Below are positions 8,714 to 17,645 of a stretch of 64,000 nt of DNA, one piece after another. The stretch lies in the NCBI GenBank assembly GCA_022793675.1, contig JAAWDH010000042.1:48378-112377 (forward strand), in the 5' to 3' direction. Below the pieces are notes generated by a model. It was not told where the DNA came from and did no database searches. It saw only the letters and a list, made by a program, of their open reading frames with translations. The position numbers and the translations under genes were made by a program. The DNA comes from Oscillospiraceae bacterium (GTDB lineage Bacteria > Bacillota > Clostridia > Oscillospirales > Ruminococcaceae). Position 1 is the stretch's first letter. Each line of letters opens with the position of its first letter.

Positions 8714-9538
8714 ATGAACGTAGGTATCATTATTCCTCACACATCTACAGGTATGAAAGAACGCTTTGCCGCGGCGGCGGAACAGGGTTTCCATCATTGC
8801 CAGCTGGTCAGCTGGAACCCCGACCTTTGGACCGATGAGAGCGTCTCTGAAATCAAGGCCCTAACCAAGGAATACGGCGTGGAAATCACCGCGTTCTGGT
8901 GCGGCTGGGTCGGTCCGAAACGCTGGAATTTTACAGAAGGTCCCGAAACGCTGGGTATCGTGCCGGTGGCTTACCGGGCGCAGCGCGTCCAGAACCTTTT
9001 GGACGGCGCAGCCTATGCCAAAAAGCTTGGGGTAGACGACGTGGTCACCCATATGGGTTTTATCCCCGAGAATATGACCGACCCGGAATATCCCGGCGTC
9101 CTGGCAACGGTAAAAATCCTCGCCCAGGAGCTGAAGCGAAATGAACAGAACCTGCTGTTCGAAACCGGCCAGGAGACGCCAGTGGTGCTGCTCAGACTTT
9201 TTGAGGCAATCGGTACCGGCAACCTTTTTGTCAACCTTGACCCCGCCAACCTGATCCTTTACGGCAAGGCAAACCCTGTCGACGCGCTGGATGTCATCGG
9301 TGACTATGTCCGCGGCGTTCACGCCAAGGACGGCGTCTATCCGGTCAACGGCCGCGAGCTGGGGCATGAGGTCAAGGTCGGCGATGGCAGAGCCAATTTC
9401 CCCGCTCTCTTAAAGGGGCTTAAAGAGCACGGCTTTGACGGCAGCCTGACCATTGAACGGGAGATCTCCGGCGAGCAGCAGATCCTGGACATCAAAGAAA
9501 CCCAGCAGTACCTGAACGACCTGATCGCGGCCTTGTAA
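8714..9538 (+). CDS. Sugar phosphate isomerase/epimerase family (xylose isomerase-like TIM barrel)
   Basis: TIM-barrel enzyme of the AP endonuclease 2/xylose isomerase-like superfamily, 274 aa. Metal-site segments typical of the family are present: VVTHMGF, NLDPANL, GVHAKDG and, near the end, LTIEREI. Members isomerise, epimerise or dehydrate sugars and polyols; the exact substrate cannot be read from the sequence. I chose the ATG at 8714, placed 9-12 bases after AAAGGA, over an in-frame start at 8687 without a ribosome site. It is the first gene of a sugar ABC operon, 35 bp before the permease start at 9574, behind a promoter with two palindromic operators. Confidence 0.8.
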   Translation: MNVGIIIPHTSTGMKERFAAAAEQGFHHCQLVSWNPDLWTDESVSEIKALTKEYGVEITAFWCGWVGPKRWNFTEGPETLGIVPVAYRAQRVQNLLDGAAYAKKLGVDDVVTHMGFIPENMTDPEYPGVLATVKILAQELKRNEQNLLFETGQETPVVLLRLFEAIGTGNLFVNLDPANLILYGKANPVDALDVIGDYVRGVHAKDGVYPVNGRELGHEVKVGDGRANFPALLKGLKEHGFDGSLTIEREISGEQQILDIKETQQYLNDLIAAL

Positions 9539-9573
9539 GGCGCGGCCCACCGAAAAGATTGGAGCAGATTGCT

Positions 9574-10542
9574 ATGAAAGAAGCCGCTATGCAAGGGGCT
9601 GCCCGGCCCAAGGAGAAAAGCGCTGTTGTACGGTTCATCATGTCCAAAAAGATCCACCGCAACTGGCCGCTTTATGTGATGCTGATCCCAGTGGTCGTCT
9701 ATTTCGCCGTTTTCTGCTATGCGCCGATGTACGGCATTACACTGGCTTTCAAGGACTATAAAGTCCGCGCCGGTATCATGGGCAGTCCTTGGACTACCCC
9801 AATTTTCAAGTATTTCCAGCAATTTTTTGAGTCCCCCTATTTTATGCGGGTGCTGACCAACACCATCACCTTGAGCTTGCAGTCACTGGTTCTCAATTTC
9901 CCGCTGCCGATCGTGCTGGCGCTGAGCATCAATGAAGTGCGCTCCCTTAAATTCAAGAAATTTGTTCAAAACGTCACCTATGCGCCTCACTTTTTGTCTG
10001 TGCTGGTCTTAGTCGGTATTATCAAATCCTTCTGTAATTCCGATTACGGCATCGTCAATATCGTTATCCGTGCGCTAGGCGGCACAGGGCAGAACTGGCT
10101 GCAGGTGGATAGTATGTTCCGCCCGCTGTATATCGGATCCAACATCTGGCAGAACATCGGCTGGGACGCTATTATTTACATCTCCGCCCTGGCGGGCATT
10201 GACCCGACGCTGCATGAGGCGGCGATGATTGACGGCGCTAACCGGCTCCAGCGGATCTGGCATATCAATATCCCCGGTATCCTGCCGACGATGGTTATCC
10301 TGCTGATTCTCAATTCCGGCCATATCATGAATATCGGCTTTGAGAAAGTGTTCCTGATGCAGAACGACCTGAATATGTCCACCTCCGACGTTATTTCAAC
10401 CTATTCCTACCGGATCGGCATTGAGAGTGCCCAATATAGCCTCTCGACGGCCATCAGCTTATTCAATTCAGTCATCAACTGTGCGCTGCTGTTGATTGTG
10501 AACGGGGTTTCCCGTAAGCTCAACGAGACCAGTCTGTGGTAA
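9574..10542 (+). CDS. Carbohydrate ABC transporter permease, LplB type
   Basis: Inner-membrane permease of the CUT1 sugar ABC family (LplB/YtcP-like), 322 aa, about six membrane helices. The ATPase-contacting EAA loop reads EAAMIDGANRLQRIW. Its partner permease begins 12 bp downstream and the binding protein follows, but no ATPase gene is nearby, as is common where one MsmX/UgpC-type ATPase serves many systems. The start at 9574 has TTGGAG 9 bases upstream; a TTG at 9559 is less likely. Confidence 0.92.
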   Translation: MKEAAMQGAARPKEKSAVVRFIMSKKIHRNWPLYVMLIPVVVYFAVFCYAPMYGITLAFKDYKVRAGIMGSPWTTPIFKYFQQFFESPYFMRVLTNTITLSLQSLVLNFPLPIVLALSINEVRSLKFKKFVQNVTYAPHFLSVLVLVGIIKSFCNSDYGIVNIVIRALGGTGQNWLQVDSMFRPLYIGSNIWQNIGWDAIIYISALAGIDPTLHEAAMIDGANRLQRIWHINIPGILPTMVILLILNSGHIMNIGFEKVFLMQNDLNMSTSDVISTYSYRIGIESAQYSLSTAISLFNSVINCALLLIVNGVSRKLNETSLW

Positions 10543-10554
10543 GGGGGGAGAGCC

Positions 10555-11454
10555 ATGACAAAATCCATGAATAGGATGTCCCGCGGCGACGTAATCTTTG
10601 AAATCGTCAACTGCATCTTCCTTGGGCTTATTGCAGTTATCATCCTTTATCCGCTGATTTATGTCATCAGCGCCTCCTTCAGCGATCCTATGATGGTTAC
10701 TTCGGGCGCGATGTGGCTGTGGCCGGTCGACCTGACAATCGACAACTACAAAGAGGTCTTTAAAAACAAGAACATCATCCTAGGCTTCCGCAACTCGCTG
10801 GTTATCCTGTTCTGCGGTACGGCGGTGAACCTGGTGATGACTGTCCTTGCGGCTTATCCGCTGTCCCGCCACGATTTGTGGGGGCGCAACGTGCTGATGA
10901 AGCTGATCACCTTCACAATGTTCTTCGGCGGCGGCCTAATCCCCACCTATCTGCTGGTGGGCAAGACCTTAGGGCTGATGAACAATTGGCTGGCACTGAT
11001 CCTGCCGGGCGCTATCAGCGTCTACAACATGATCATCATGCGCACCTATTTCATGACTTCGATCCCCTACGAGATGCAGGAGGCCGCCGAGATTGACGGC
11101 TGCTCCGCATTCGGGATCCTCCTGCGGATCATCCTGCCGCTGTCCGGCCCGGTGCTGGCGGTTATCGCCCTCTATTACGGCGTCGGCCACTGGAACAGCT
11201 ACTTCAACGCCCTGCTTTACATCAGCGATGAAAAGCTCGCGCCGCTGCAGCTCTACCTGCGCAAGGTATTGACCCTCAACAACGCTCAGTCTCTGATGGA
11301 AATGGGCGCTGACGAAATGGCCAGGCAGGCCATGCGCGCCGAGACCATCAAGTATTCGGTCATTGTGGTCTCAAGTATTCCGATGCTGATTATCTATCCC
11401 TTTGTCCAGCGTTTCTTTGTCAAAGGCGTGATGATCGGCGCAGTAAAAGGTTGA
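10555..11454 (+). CDS. Carbohydrate ABC transporter permease, YtcP/MalG type
   Basis: Second permease of the CUT1 system, 299 aa, about six membrane helices. The EAA loop is EAAEIDGCSAFGILLRIILP and the C-terminus VKGVMIGAVKG is typical of YtcP proteins. GGGGGGAG precedes the ATG at 10555. It pairs with the permease at 9574 and the lipoprotein at 11531 in one operon. Confidence 0.92.
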   Translation: MTKSMNRMSRGDVIFEIVNCIFLGLIAVIILYPLIYVISASFSDPMMVTSGAMWLWPVDLTIDNYKEVFKNKNIILGFRNSLVILFCGTAVNLVMTVLAAYPLSRHDLWGRNVLMKLITFTMFFGGGLIPTYLLVGKTLGLMNNWLALILPGAISVYNMIIMRTYFMTSIPYEMQEAAEIDGCSAFGILLRIILPLSGPVLAVIALYYGVGHWNSYFNALLYISDEKLAPLQLYLRKVLTLNNAQSLMEMGADEMARQAMRAETIKYSVIVVSSIPMLIIYPFVQRFFVKGVMIGAVKG

Positions 11455-11530
11455 TTCCTGCGGCACAGTGTCGTTTGGGATAGATGGCTTTGCCAATCCG
11501 GCAAGCCCCAATTTTAGGAGGTACTTACCT

Positions 11531-13228
11531 ATGAAAAAACACGTATTGCCTTTATTGTTGGCGGCGATGGTTGTGGGCCTTTCTTCCTGCAACAGCAATA
11601 ACGGGGGCAGCTCCTCGCAGGGCGGCTCTTCCACCCCGCAGTCATCCACCCCGTCGAGTTCCCAGGGCGGTGACAGCTCCACAGCGGAACCTGCTAACAC
11701 CGACCTGGGCTTCGGCCCCGACAGCCCCATCGAACTGACTGCCTGCGTCAGCCAGTCTGAGATCCAGGGCAACTTCGACGATATGGTTATCATCAAGGAT
11801 TACGCTGAAGCCAGCGGCATCCATATCGAGTTCCAGGAGATCCCGGCGGCCGACCGCGCCACCCAGCTAAGCTTGATCCTTGCTTCCGGCGAAGTGCCGG
11901 ATATCCTTTTCAAAATGAGCGTCGGCTCGGCCGACCAGGCCAAATACGCCTCTGAGGATATGTTTGTGGCTCTGACCGACCATGAAGACCTGATGCCCAA
12001 CCTGCGCAGATGGTTTAACGAATTCCCCACCGCCGAGCAGGCTGTGACAATGGAAGACGGCAAGGTTTACGGCGCGCCTTACATTCTGGCTGGCGACGCC
12101 ATCCGTACATCTTCCAAGATGTGGTACAACACCGATGTACTGTCCCAGCTGGAAATGGAACCTCCCACCACCACTGAAGAGTTCTACGAATATCTGAAGG
12201 GCTGTAAGTCCCTGGACTACAACGGCAATGGCCAAGCGGACGAAATCCCGTTGACCTGCAGCGATGTCGGCGGCCTGGAAGGCTATTTCTTCGGCTCCTT
12301 TGGCCTTGCCAACCGCGGCAGCAGCCATAATACTATTTATGTGGATGAAGCGGGCGAGCTGCAGTACGTCTACTCCAGCGACCGTTACCGCAAACTCTCT
12401 CAGTATATGCGTCAGCTGTACAGCGAGGGCCTGATCGATCAGGACATCTTCACGATGGACTACGCCCAGGAAATTGCAAAATGCACCACCGGCCGTGCGC
12501 TGAACTTCGTCATGGTCAACAACAGCCCCGTTTCCAACAGCGAATACGAGCAGTACAGCAAGGCGTTCGGCGAACCCTTTGAAGGCCCCGACGGCTTTAA
12601 GGAATTCTGGAACTACTCGCTGCCTGCCTCCACCGCCGCCCAGTTCATGATTACCTATAAGTGCGAAGAAAAGGGCGAAGCCGCCGTCAATGCTGCGATG
12701 ACCTGGATGGACCACTGGTACTCTGATGAAGGCATCCTGGCCTACTTTATGGGCGTTGAAGGGGTCACTTACGAAGCCGACGCCAATTCCCCCGGCGGCT
12801 ATAAGCTGACCGATATGGTCCTCAAAAACCCCGATGGCCGTACCTTTGAGCAGGTCCTGGCCGAGTATGTGCCGTGGGCCGGCGGCGCGAACCCCTCTGT
12901 CGCCACCAACGAATATTTCAAGGGCGGCGAGACCTGGCCGGCCTGCTTGGAAGCAGTTGAAACTCTGCGCAACTACTACCCCGTCGAGGTTTGGGCTCCG
13001 TTCAACCGTTATTACACCACCGACGAATCCACCGAGCAGTCCCAGATCAACACCGACCTGACCACTTACCTGAAGGAATGGCGCGCCTACTTCATGACTG
13101 GCCAGAAGGATATCAACAGCGATGCCGACTGGAACGAGTACGTCAACGGCTTCTCTGGGATGCGTCTTGACCGTTATATGGAAATCTACCGCAAAGGCTA
13201 CGAAGGCTATAAAGCTGACCAAGGCTGA
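11531..13228 (+). CDS. Sugar-binding lipoprotein of the ABC transporter
   Basis: Substrate-binding lipoprotein, 565 aa, family 1 binding protein of the large LipO/LplA kind. The signal peptide ends in GLSSC with Cys20, followed by a Gly/Ser/Thr/Pro-rich tether (about 25-55). Mature-domain features include LILASGEVPDI, GAPYILAGDA and a D-N-G calcium-like loop, DYNGNGQADE. The ATG at 11531 has AGGAGG 9 bases upstream; an earlier in-frame start at 11468 lacks one. It is the last gene of the operon beginning at 8714 and is followed by a terminator. Substrate unknown, probably an oligosaccharide. Confidence 0.92.
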   Translation: MKKHVLPLLLAAMVVGLSSCNSNNGGSSSQGGSSTPQSSTPSSSQGGDSSTAEPANTDLGFGPDSPIELTACVSQSEIQGNFDDMVIIKDYAEASGIHIEFQEIPAADRATQLSLILASGEVPDILFKMSVGSADQAKYASEDMFVALTDHEDLMPNLRRWFNEFPTAEQAVTMEDGKVYGAPYILAGDAIRTSSKMWYNTDVLSQLEMEPPTTTEEFYEYLKGCKSLDYNGNGQADEIPLTCSDVGGLEGYFFGSFGLANRGSSHNTIYVDEAGELQYVYSSDRYRKLSQYMRQLYSEGLIDQDIFTMDYAQEIAKCTTGRALNFVMVNNSPVSNSEYEQYSKAFGEPFEGPDGFKEFWNYSLPASTAAQFMITYKCEEKGEAAVNAAMTWMDHWYSDEGILAYFMGVEGVTYEADANSPGGYKLTDMVLKNPDGRTFEQVLAEYVPWAGGANPSVATNEYFKGGETWPACLEAVETLRNYYPVEVWAPFNRYYTTDESTEQSQINTDLTTYLKEWRAYFMTGQKDINSDADWNEYVNGFSGMRLDRYMEIYRKGYEGYKADQG

Positions 13229-13279
13229 TATGCTTTATCTGGCTGTTGCAGCCCAAATTAGCGGATAAACCTTAAGCGT

Positions 13280-13320
13280 CTGCCCGCCTGTGTAAAAACA
13301 CAGGCGGGCAGTTTCCGTTT
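13280..13320 (+). terminator. Terminator of the first sugar ABC operon
   Basis: CTGCCCGCCTGTGT pairs perfectly with ACACAGGCGGGCAG around an AAAA loop, followed by an imperfect T-tract (GTTTCCGTTT). Confidence 0.8.
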
Positions 13321-13377
13321 AAATCTGTGCCAGCCGCCCTAGCTGCGGATTTCTTTAAAAATTGTTGCAAAAAACAC

Positions 13378-13406
13378 TTGACTTCATCGAAGAAATCGGG
13401 TAAACT
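13378..13406 (+). promoter_or_regulatory. tdh-kbl promoter
   Basis: TTGACT (13378-13383), 17-bp spacer, TAAACT (13401-13406). The transcript would have a leader of about 120 bases containing GTGAGG...CCTCAC, able to fold. Confidence 0.75.
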
Positions 13407-13430
13407 AGAATCAAGGAATACAGAAACGGA

Positions 13431-13444
13431 TAAAGTGTACTTTA
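13431..13444. promoter_or_regulatory. Operator upstream of tdh
   Basis: TAAAGTGTACTTTA, the same palindrome as at the two sugar operons, about 25 bp after the -10 box and so covering early transcribed sequence. Confidence 0.65.
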
Positions 13445-13532
13445 CAGAAATACACCTATCCGTTCTGGACGTGAGGGCTGCCCGGCAGGTAAAACCTCAC
13501 GCATTCACACCAATGGAAAGGCGGAATTAACT

Positions 13533-14582
13533 GTGGAAACGATGTATGCACTGGTAAAAGAGGAGCGCGGCCCCGGCCTTGCTCTGAAAAGGGTGCCCAT
13601 CCCTGAAACTGGGGTGGATGATGTCAAAATCAAAATCCATTACACCTCTATCTGCGGCACCGACCTGCACATCTACAACTGGGATCCCTGGTCGCAGGCC
13701 ACCATCAAACCTCCAATCACCATCGGCCATGAGTTTGTGGGCGAGATTGTCGAGATGGGCAGCAACGTCCGCGGCTACAAAATCGGGGACATCGTCTCCG
13801 GCGAGGGCCATATCACTTGCGGCCACTGCCGCAACTGCAAGGCGGGCAAGCGCCACCTCTGCAAGGACACCATCGGCGTAGGCGTCAACCGCAACGGCGC
13901 TTTCGCCCAGTACTTGGTCATCCCCCAGTTCAACGTTGTCAAATGCGAACCCGGCATCCCCGAAGAGCTTTGCTCTTCTTTCGACCCGCTGGGCAACGCC
14001 GTCCACACTGCCCTTAGCTATGACATGATCGGCGAGGACGTGCTGATCACCGGCGCCGGCCCCATCGGCATTATGGCCGCTGCAATCTGCTGCCATGTCG
14101 GCGCGCGCCATGTGGTTATCACCGACGTCAACGACTACCGGCTGAACCTGGCTAAGGAGCTTTGCCCCTGCTACACCGTCAACGTCGCCAAAGAGAAGCT
14201 GGAAGACCGGATGGCTGAGCTGGGGATCGTCGAGGGCTTCGACGTGGGCTTGGAAATGTCCGGCAACGGCGCTGCCTTCAATTCGATGATTGACAATATG
14301 TACAATGGCGGTCGGATTGCGGTGCTGGGCATCCAGGGCAGCGAAACCGTTGTGCCTTGGAACAAGATCGTCTGGAACTGCCTGGAGATCAAAGGCATCT
14401 ACGGCCGGCAGATTTTTGAAACCTGGTATAAGATGATGGCCATGCTCAACAGCGGCCTTGATATCGAAAAAATCATCACCCACAAGTTCGGCTTCAAAGA
14501 CTTCCAGAAAGGCTTTGATATCATGAACAGCGGCCAGTGCGGCAAGGTCGTCCTCGACTGGACCCACGCTGACGAAGAATAA
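13533..14582 (+). CDS. tdh: L-threonine 3-dehydrogenase
   Basis: Zinc- and NAD-dependent medium-chain dehydrogenase, 349 aa, oxidising L-threonine to 2-amino-3-oxobutyrate. Catalytic zinc ligands are Cys41 (ICGTDLH) and His66-Glu67 (GHEF). The structural zinc site is Cys96, Cys99, Cys102 and Cys110. The Rossmann motif is TGAGPIG. On its own the family could also be a polyol dehydrogenase, but the adjacent glycine C-acetyltransferase gene settles the threonine role. A GTG start at 13533 is favoured because AAAGGCGG lies 8 bases upstream; the ATG at 13542 would be too far away. Confidence 0.9.
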   Translation: METMYALVKEERGPGLALKRVPIPETGVDDVKIKIHYTSICGTDLHIYNWDPWSQATIKPPITIGHEFVGEIVEMGSNVRGYKIGDIVSGEGHITCGHCRNCKAGKRHLCKDTIGVGVNRNGAFAQYLVIPQFNVVKCEPGIPEELCSSFDPLGNAVHTALSYDMIGEDVLITGAGPIGIMAAAICCHVGARHVVITDVNDYRLNLAKELCPCYTVNVAKEKLEDRMAELGIVEGFDVGLEMSGNGAAFNSMIDNMYNGGRIAVLGIQGSETVVPWNKIVWNCLEIKGIYGRQIFETWYKMMAMLNSGLDIEKIITHKFGFKDFQKGFDIMNSGQCGKVVLDWTHADEE

Positions 14583-14603
14583 TTGACAGAAAGGGTTTTT
14601 GCT

Positions 14604-15794
14604 ATGAACCAGAAGGCTTTGGACTTTTACCGCGAAACAGTAGAACAATTCAAAAAAGACGGCCTCTATAAGGACGAGCGGATCATCACCACCCCCCAGC
14701 AGAGCCGTATCGATACCGAGACCACCCGCGGCGTTATCAATATGTGCGCCAACAACTACCTAGGCCTCGCCGATAACCCCGAAATCATCGCCGCCGCCAA
14801 GGAAAGCTATGACCACTGGGGCTACGGCCTGTCGTCGGTGCGCTTTATCTGCGGCACCCAGCAGATCCATAAGAAACTCGAAGCGACAATCTCCCGCTTT
14901 TTGGGCACCGAGGACACCATCCTCTATTCCTCTTGCTTTGACGCTAACGGCGGCCTTTTTGAAACCCTTCTGAGCGACGAAGACGCCATCATTTCTGATG
15001 AGCTGAACCATGCCAGCATCATCGACGGCGTGCGGCTGTGCAAAGCCAAGCGCTTCCGCTACAAGAACAACAACATGGAAGACCTCGAACGCTGCCTGCA
15101 GGAGGCTGACGCAGCCGGCGCGCGCATCAAGATGATTGCTACCGACGGCGTCTTCTCGATGGACGGCATCATCGCCAACTTGAAGGGCATCTGCGACCTG
15201 GCCGACAAATATAACGCTCTGGTCATGGTCGACGACAGCCACGCGGTGGGCTTTGTCGGCGACACTGGCCGCGGCACTGCTGAGTACTGCGGCGTCCAGG
15301 GCCGCGTCGACATCATCACCGGCACCCTGGGCAAGGCGCTGGGCGGCGCTTCCGGCGGCTACACCTCCGCCCGGAAGGAAATCGTTGCCATCCTGCGGCA
15401 GAAGAGCCGCCCCTACCTGTTCTCCAACACCCTGGCCCCCTCTATCACCTGCGGCGCTATCAAGACCTTCGAGATGCTGGAGAAATCCACCGAGCATCGC
15501 GACCGCGTTATGGAGAACACCCGCTATTTCCGCGAGAAGATCAAAGAGCTGGGCTTTGACGTAATCGAAAGCACCCATCCCATCGTCGCCATCATGCTTT
15601 ATGACGCGCCGCTGGCTGTTAAAGTGGCCGCGCGGATGCTGGAGTTAGGCGTTTATGTGGTTGGTTTCTGCTATCCCGTTGTCCCCCAGGGCAAGGCGCG
15701 TATCCGCACCCAGATTTCCGCTGCACACACCAAAGAGGATTTGGACTTTGTGCTGGAGAAGCTGGCCCAGGTCAAGAAGGAATTCAACCTGTAA
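14604..15794 (+). CDS. kbl: Glycine C-acetyltransferase (2-amino-3-ketobutyrate CoA ligase)
   Basis: PLP-dependent alpha-oxoamine synthase, 396 aa (Escherichia coli Kbl has 398), cleaving 2-amino-3-oxobutyrate with CoA to glycine and acetyl-CoA. Landmarks: [12 protein letters not shown], the [10 protein letters not shown] aspartate that holds the pyridine nitrogen, and the Schiff-base lysine in [15 protein letters not shown] chose the ATG at 14604, with AGAAAGGG about 8 bases upstream, 21 bp after the tdh stop. With tdh it makes a complete threonine-to-glycine route. Confidence 0.93.
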   Translation: MNQKALDFYRETVEQFKKDGLYKDERIITTPQQSRIDTETTRGVINMCANNYLGLADNPEIIAAAKESYDHWGYGLSSVRFICGTQQIHKKLEATISRFLGTEDTILYSSCFDANGGLFETLLSDEDAIISDELNHASIIDGVRLCKAKRFRYKNNNMEDLERCLQEADAAGARIKMIATDGVFSMDGIIANLKGICDLADKYNALVMVDDSHAVGFVGDTGRGTAEYCGVQGRVDIITGTLGKALGGASGGYTSARKEIVAILRQKSRPYLFSNTLAPSITCGAIKTFEMLEKSTEHRDRVMENTRYFREKIKELGFDVIESTHPIVAIMLYDAPLAVKVAARMLELGVYVVGFCYPVVPQGKARIRTQISAAHTKEDLDFVLEKLAQVKKEFNL

Positions 15795-15846
15795 GTTGGC
15801 TGACGTCATATCACAGCTGATAATCTTAATTCTAATTTAACAACAA

Positions 15847-15880
15847 ACAGCAGCATAGAGAAGTTACTCTGTGCTGCTGT
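15847..15880 (+). terminator. Stem-loop after kbl
   Basis: ACAGCAGCATAGAG pairs with CTCTGTGCTGCTGT with small mismatches. The T-run is weak (ACATTTT), so it may attenuate rather than stop read-through into the Nudix gene. Confidence 0.5.
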
Positions 15881-15902
15881 AACATTTTAAGGAGGTGCCT
15901 TT

Positions 15903-16400
15903 TTGGCAGAAAAAGAATGGGTTATGCCCACCCATATTATTGCGGCGGCAGGCGTCGCCCTGAATGAAAAAGGCGAGATCCTGATGGTGCGCCATAACCG
16001 CTCTGGCTGGGTTTTTCCCGGCGGCCAGGTCGAGGTTGGGGAAAACGTCGTCGACGCCGTCCAGCGGGAAATTATGGAGGAAACCGGCATTGAGGTCGAG
16101 GTCGGCGAGCTGTTCTGCATCTCGTCCAATACCGGCAAATATCCCGGCTATAACGGCGTCAAAGAGGTGCCAACGAAAATTATGCTGGACTTTATCTGTA
16201 AAGCAAAAAGCGGGATGCCCCGGCCCTCTGACGAAAACGATGCGTCAATGTATGTGCCAGCGGAAAAGGTGCTGGAAATGATTGAAGCGCCGGCCATTAT
16301 AGAGCGTTTCAAAGCCTATCTTGCCTATGCCGGCCGCCCAACCTATCTGGAATATGTAACTAAACCTGCCTTTGAGCTGAAACTCAAACGGCTGGTCTAA
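15903..16400 (+). CDS. Nudix hydrolase
   Basis: Nudix-family pyrophosphohydrolase, 165 aa. A perfect Nudix box spans GQVEVGENVVDAVQREIMEE then TGI (about residues 40-62), matching GX5EX7REUXEEXGU. The substrate (a nucleoside diphosphate derivative) cannot be told. The start is a TTG at 15903, 7 bases after AAGGAGG; the next in-frame ATG (15924) is too far from that site. It stands alone between kbl and asnA. Confidence 0.88.
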   Translation: MAEKEWVMPTHIIAAAGVALNEKGEILMVRHNRSGWVFPGGQVEVGENVVDAVQREIMEETGIEVEVGELFCISSNTGKYPGYNGVKEVPTKIMLDFICKAKSGMPRPSDENDASMYVPAEKVLEMIEAPAIIERFKAYLAYAGRPTYLEYVTKPAFELKLKRLV

Positions 16401-16428
16401 CCTTCCATTTGCAGCTGGGCGGCGCATC

Positions 16429-16516
16429 CGACGCAGTAGGGTTTTCCGGCTATGCAGACGGGCGCCCGGGCGATTAAAAGTCTTTGCGGAGCTTTCTTCA
16501 GAAAGCGACCCGTCCT
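16429..16516 (+). repeat. Dispersed intergenic repeat A, copy 2
   Basis: CGACGCAGTAGG, then TGCAGACGGGCGCCCGGGCG, ATTAAAAGTCTTTGCGGAGC and the hairpin GCTTTCTTCAGAAAGC, ending at CCGTCCTC. Its right end reaches the stop codon of asnA (16517-16519), between two convergent genes. Confidence 0.85.
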
Positions 16517-17530
16517 CTATAGCAGCGTAATGCCCCGTTCAGCGCAGGCCCTGAGGGTGGCGTCGTCCCAGAGGGAGGACTGCACCTCGCCGATGTGCGC
16601 CTTTTGCAGCAGCAGCATACAGAGCCGCGACTGCCCAATACCGCCGCCGATGGTCAGGGGCAGCTCGCCGTCCAAAAGCATCTTATGGTAAGGGAGGGCG
16701 GCGCGCCCCTCGCAGCCCGCTAAGGCGAGCTGCCGCCGCAGCGACTGCGGGTCAACGCGGATGCCCATTGAGGAAAGCTCGATGGCGCGCCCAAGCAGCG
16801 GGTACCAGATCAGGATATCGCCGTTCAATTCCCAATCATCGTAGTCGGGGGCGCGGCCGTCGTGGGGCTGGCCATCCGAGAGCCTGCCGCCAATGCCCAT
16901 GATAAAGACCGTGCCAAATTCTTTTGCAGCGGCATTTTCACGTTCCTTCGGCGTAAGGCCAGGGTAGCGTTCCAGCAGCTCTTGGGCGGTAAGAAAAGCG
17001 ACCTTCTCCGAAATAAACGGCTCAATTTCCGGATTGTCCCTGTGTAGGATCTCCTCCGTCTCCCGCAGGGCGCGCATCACCCGGCGCACCGTATGCCGCA
17101 GCGTTTCGGGGGTACGGGTTTCAGGCGTGATGATCTTTTCCCAGTCCCACTGGTCGACATAGACCGAATGGAGCTGGTCAAGCTCCTCGTCCCGCCGGAT
17201 GGCGTTCATATCCGTATAAAGCCCGGTATTAGGCCCAAACCCGTAGCGCTTTAAGGCCAGCCGCTTCCATTTGGCCAGCGAATGGACCACTTCCACCTCG
17301 CCGCCGATGGCCGCAATATCAAAGCCTACCGGCCGCTCCGTGCCATTCAAATTATCATTGAGGCCGCTGTCTTTGCGGACGAAAAGCGGCGCTGAAACAC
17401 GGGTGAGGTGGAGCTTGTCCGCGAGTTCCCGCTCGAAGGTGTCCTTGACCAGCTTGATGGCAATTTCGGTCTGCATAATATCCAGCGCCGGGCGGTAATG
17501 CGCCGGCAGCTGGCTGGCTGAAAACGACAT
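16517..17530 (-). CDS. asnA: Aspartate-ammonia ligase (asparagine synthetase A)
   Basis: Ammonia-dependent asparagine synthetase, 337 aa (E. coli AsnA 330). It is related to class II aminoacyl-tRNA synthetases and forms asparagine from aspartate, ammonia and ATP. Landmarks: RVSAPLF, SGLNDNLNG, VEVVHSLAKWKR, TDMNAIRRDE, VYVDQWDWE and, near the end, LTIGGGIGQSR. The ATG at 17530 has AGGGGG 8 bases upstream; an in-frame start at 17593 adds an unlikely 21-residue extension. It is monocistronic with its own promoter. Confidence 0.95.
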   Translation of the reverse strand: MSFSASQLPAHYRPALDIMQTEIAIKLVKDTFERELADKLHLTRVSAPLFVRKDSGLNDNLNGTERPVGFDIAAIGGEVEVVHSLAKWKRLALKRYGFGPNTGLYTDMNAIRRDEELDQLHSVYVDQWDWEKIITPETRTPETLRHTVRRVMRALRETEEILHRDNPEIEPFISEKVAFLTAQELLERYPGLTPKERENAAAKEFGTVFIMGIGGRLSDGQPHDGRAPDYDDWELNGDILIWYPLLGRAIELSSMGIRVDPQSLRRQLALAGCEGRAALPYHKMLLDGELPLTIGGGIGQSRLCMLLLQKAHIGEVQSSLWDDATLRACAERGITLL

Positions 17531-17611
17531 GGAAAATCCCCCTAATCCGCAGCCTTTGGGCGGGCTGCTGCGTCTATATTTTTCCGACGGCAAATCTGCC
17601 GGCCTCCATTT

Positions 17612-17640
17612 ATTATATCACAGCCTCCCGCCCATTTCAA
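17612..17640 (-). promoter_or_regulatory. asnA promoter
   Basis: Minus strand TTGAAA (17635-17640), 17-bp spacer, TATAAT (17612-17617). The leader is about 75 bases, too short for a T-box. Confidence 0.8.
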
Positions 17641-17645
17641 CCCTT

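Noticed and set aside
11867..13222. Long antisense open frame of about 450 codons inside the binding-protein gene
   Set aside because: It is the complement of a clearly coding lipoprotein gene, has no recognisable domain and no ribosome site.
13527..14648. Long antisense open frame opposite tdh
   Set aside because: The plus strand encodes a textbook zinc dehydrogenase with all ligands; the antisense protein has no family likeness.
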